The translations under genes and the position numbers were made by a program. Positions 5,568 to 6,663 of a stretch of DNA of 6,663 nt are shown piece by piece. This DNA comes from Verrucomicrobiota bacterium (GTDB lineage Bacteria > Verrucomicrobiota > Verrucomicrobiia > Opitutales > Seribacteraceae). How positions within the stretch are numbered: position 1 is the stretch's first letter; the number at the start of each line of letters is the position of its first letter. The notes below the pieces were generated by a model, which was not told the DNA's origin, made no database searches, and saw only the letters and a list, made by a program, of their open reading frames with translations. The DNA lies in NCBI GenBank assembly GCA_030830145.1, contig JAURNO010000364.1, forward strand, positions 1 to 6,663. The letters run 5' to 3'.

Positions 5568-6663
5568 TTCGCTCCCATCTCCCGCCAATGTCGCCTGCTT
5601 CGTAAGCTCACATGGTTTCGGACACGCCACCCGAACGGTCGCCATTCTCCGAACCCTCGCCTCCATCAACCCCGGGCTCACCTTCGACTTATTCAGTACG
5701 CTCCCCGATTGGTTTTGGACTGAAAACCTCTCTCCTGAAATCACTTTCCGAGTCCATCAGTTGGAAACCGACGTGGGACTCGTCCAAAAATCCCCCTTCG
5801 AGCATGACCTTAACCAGAGCATCGAGCGGCTCACGAGGTTTCTTGCCTTACAAGATCCGGCCCTCGAAAACACTCGGAGAATACTAGAAAAATCAAATCC
5901 TGAATTCATCTTTTGCGATATATCCCCCCTCGGGCTTGCCTTGGGCAAGGAAATGGGAATCCCCAGCGTCCTCGTGGAAAACTTCACCTGGGACTGGATA
6001 TACGACTCCTACTTGAAGAAAGATTTCCGCTTCAGCCCCATAATCCAAAAACTCCGCGAACTCTTTCTTTCCGCAGACATCCGTATCCAAACTGAACCCA
6101 TATGCGAAAGGAAGGAAGAGCATCCACTCGTCCCTCCGATCTTCCGGGAATTCAGGGAACCGCCCGAGCGGGTTCTCGACCGACTAGGTCTGCCCCCGCA
6201 TAGCCGCTACCTGCTGATCACCACCGGTGGCATCCCCCAGGATTTTTCCTTCCTTGAAAAACTCAAGGTCAGAACGGATCTCCATTTTGTGATCACCGGA
6301 AACTCCTCCCAGTTCGAACGGACCGAAAACCTGATTCTTCTTCCCCACCGCTCGGGCTTCCATTTCCCCGACATCGTACAGGCATCCAGCGGGGTCGTGG
6401 GAAAGGTTGGTTATGGCACCGTGGCTGAAACTTGGGGTGCCCGAGTCCCTCTCTTCGCGGTCTACCGGGAGAATTTCCGTGAATCCAAACCTGTCAAAAA
6501 ATTCGTCGAGCGGGCCATGCCCAACCTCGAGGCTTCGCAAACTGACTTTCTCGAAGGCTCCTGGATCGACCGGATCGATGAATTGCTCGCCCTGCCCGGT
6601 TTCGAGACTAAAAAGCAGACCAATGGAGCAAAGGAAGCGGTTCGATTAATGACCCCAAACATC
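5545..6663 (+). CDS. GT-B fold glycosyltransferase-like protein, truncated by window end
   Basis: The frame is open for 373 codons to the window edge with no stop, so the C terminus is missing. Near the N terminus, Ser-Ser-His-Gly-Phe-Gly-His-Ala-Thr-Arg (21-30) is the glycine/histidine loop seen at the start of GT-B glycosyltransferases of the MurG/UGT type and in the N domain of plant L-arabinokinase. An Asp-x-Ser-Pro-Leu ... Gly-Ile-Pro-Ser-Val strand (125-142) follows. The C-terminal domain has Thr-Thr-Gly-Gly (226-229) and Gly-Lys-Val-Gly-Tyr-Gly-Thr-Val-Ala-Glu (286-295), which matches the donor-nucleotide-binding loop, then a Val-Pro-Leu strand. A sugar transferase using an NDP-sugar is inferred; donor and acceptor are unknown. 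The only start before the first motif is TTG at 5545, overlapping the M23 gene by 23 bases, without a Shine-Dalgarno. An in-frame TGA lies at 5497. Translational coupling to the peptidase is likely. Confidence 0.85.
   Translation, partial: MNSSSEADSLPSPANVACFVSSHGFGHATRTVAILRTLASINPGLTFDLFSTLPDWFWTENLSPEITFRVHQLETDVGLVQKSPFEHDLNQSIERLTRFLALQDPALENTRRILEKSNPEFIFCDISPLGLALGKEMGIPSVLVENFTWDWIYDSYLKKDFRFSPIIQKLRELFLSADIRIQTEPICERKEEHPLVPPIFREFREPPERVLDRLGLPPHSRYLLITTGGIPQDFSFLEKLKVRTDLHFVITGNSSQFERTENLILLPHRSGFHFPDIVQASSGVVGKVGYGTVAETWGARVPLFAVYRENFRESKPVKKFVERAMPNLEASQTDFLEGSWIDRIDELLALPGFETKKQTNGAKEAVRLMTPNI

Noticed and set aside
5612..5887. 91-residue plus-strand frame starting with ATG at 5612
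   Set aside because: It overlaps the GT-B gene in another frame. Its Ser/Pro-rich sequence has no motif, while the GT-B frame is open to the window edge with conserved motifs.
6184..6540. 118-residue minus-strand open frame
   Set aside because: Antisense to the C-terminal nucleotide-binding domain of the GT-B protein; no independent support.

Overview
The window is bacterial chromosome. Genes are densely packed, one recognisable housekeeping-type gene (comM/yifB) is present, and there are envelope proteins with signal peptides and a lipobox. No tRNA, rRNA, CRISPR array, insertion sequence or phage gene is visible. Base composition looks roughly balanced, AT-richer in the first ~1.75 kb and GC-richer with many C-ending codons after ~4 kb. 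Most start codons lack a convincing Shine-Dalgarno sequence, and GTG and TTG starts occur. A lipoprotein, an M23 peptidase, a GT-B protein and weak Shine-Dalgarno use would fit a Gram-negative such as a member of the Verrucomicrobiota/PVC group. That placement is a low-confidence guess, because no marker gene here settles it.

Layout. (1) Positions 6-937, plus strand: two small unrecognised genes. The first is lysine/asparagine-rich and ends in a CxCxxC knuckle. The second carries an internally duplicated SH3-like module. (2) Positions 967-1206, minus strand: a 79-residue unknown protein, convergent with the previous gene. (3) Positions 3946 down to 1299, minus strand: an apparent operon of an isochorismatase-family hydrolase, the AAA+ helicase ComM/YifB, and a small coiled-coil/helix-turn-helix protein. 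It is closed by a clear intrinsic terminator at 1245-1272. The 54-base gap ahead of comM has no C on the plus strand, so its transcript has no G and 26 C. (4) Positions 3988 to the window end, plus strand: an envelope cluster of a lipoprotein with a SecD-like C-terminal domain, an exported M23 (LytM) metallopeptidase starting 2 bases later, and a GT-B glycosyltransferase-like protein. The last gene overlaps the peptidase gene by 23 bases and runs off the window. It has no ATG near its N terminus and only a TTG start.

How the genes work together. The two operons diverge from a 41-base gap at 3947-3987 that holds overlapping -10-like hexamers on both strands. ComM acts in DNA branch migration during natural transformation, and its two operon neighbours have no known link to that. 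The plus-strand cluster points to cell-wall or surface-glycan work: a membrane-anchored protein, a peptidoglycan-type hydrolase and a sugar transferase. The small genes before 1.75 kb look accessory and remain of unknown function. No complete new system can be claimed. The most promising leads are the SecD-like lipoprotein in a wall-hydrolase operon, the duplicated SH3-like protein next to the CxCxxC protein, and the G-free comM leader.
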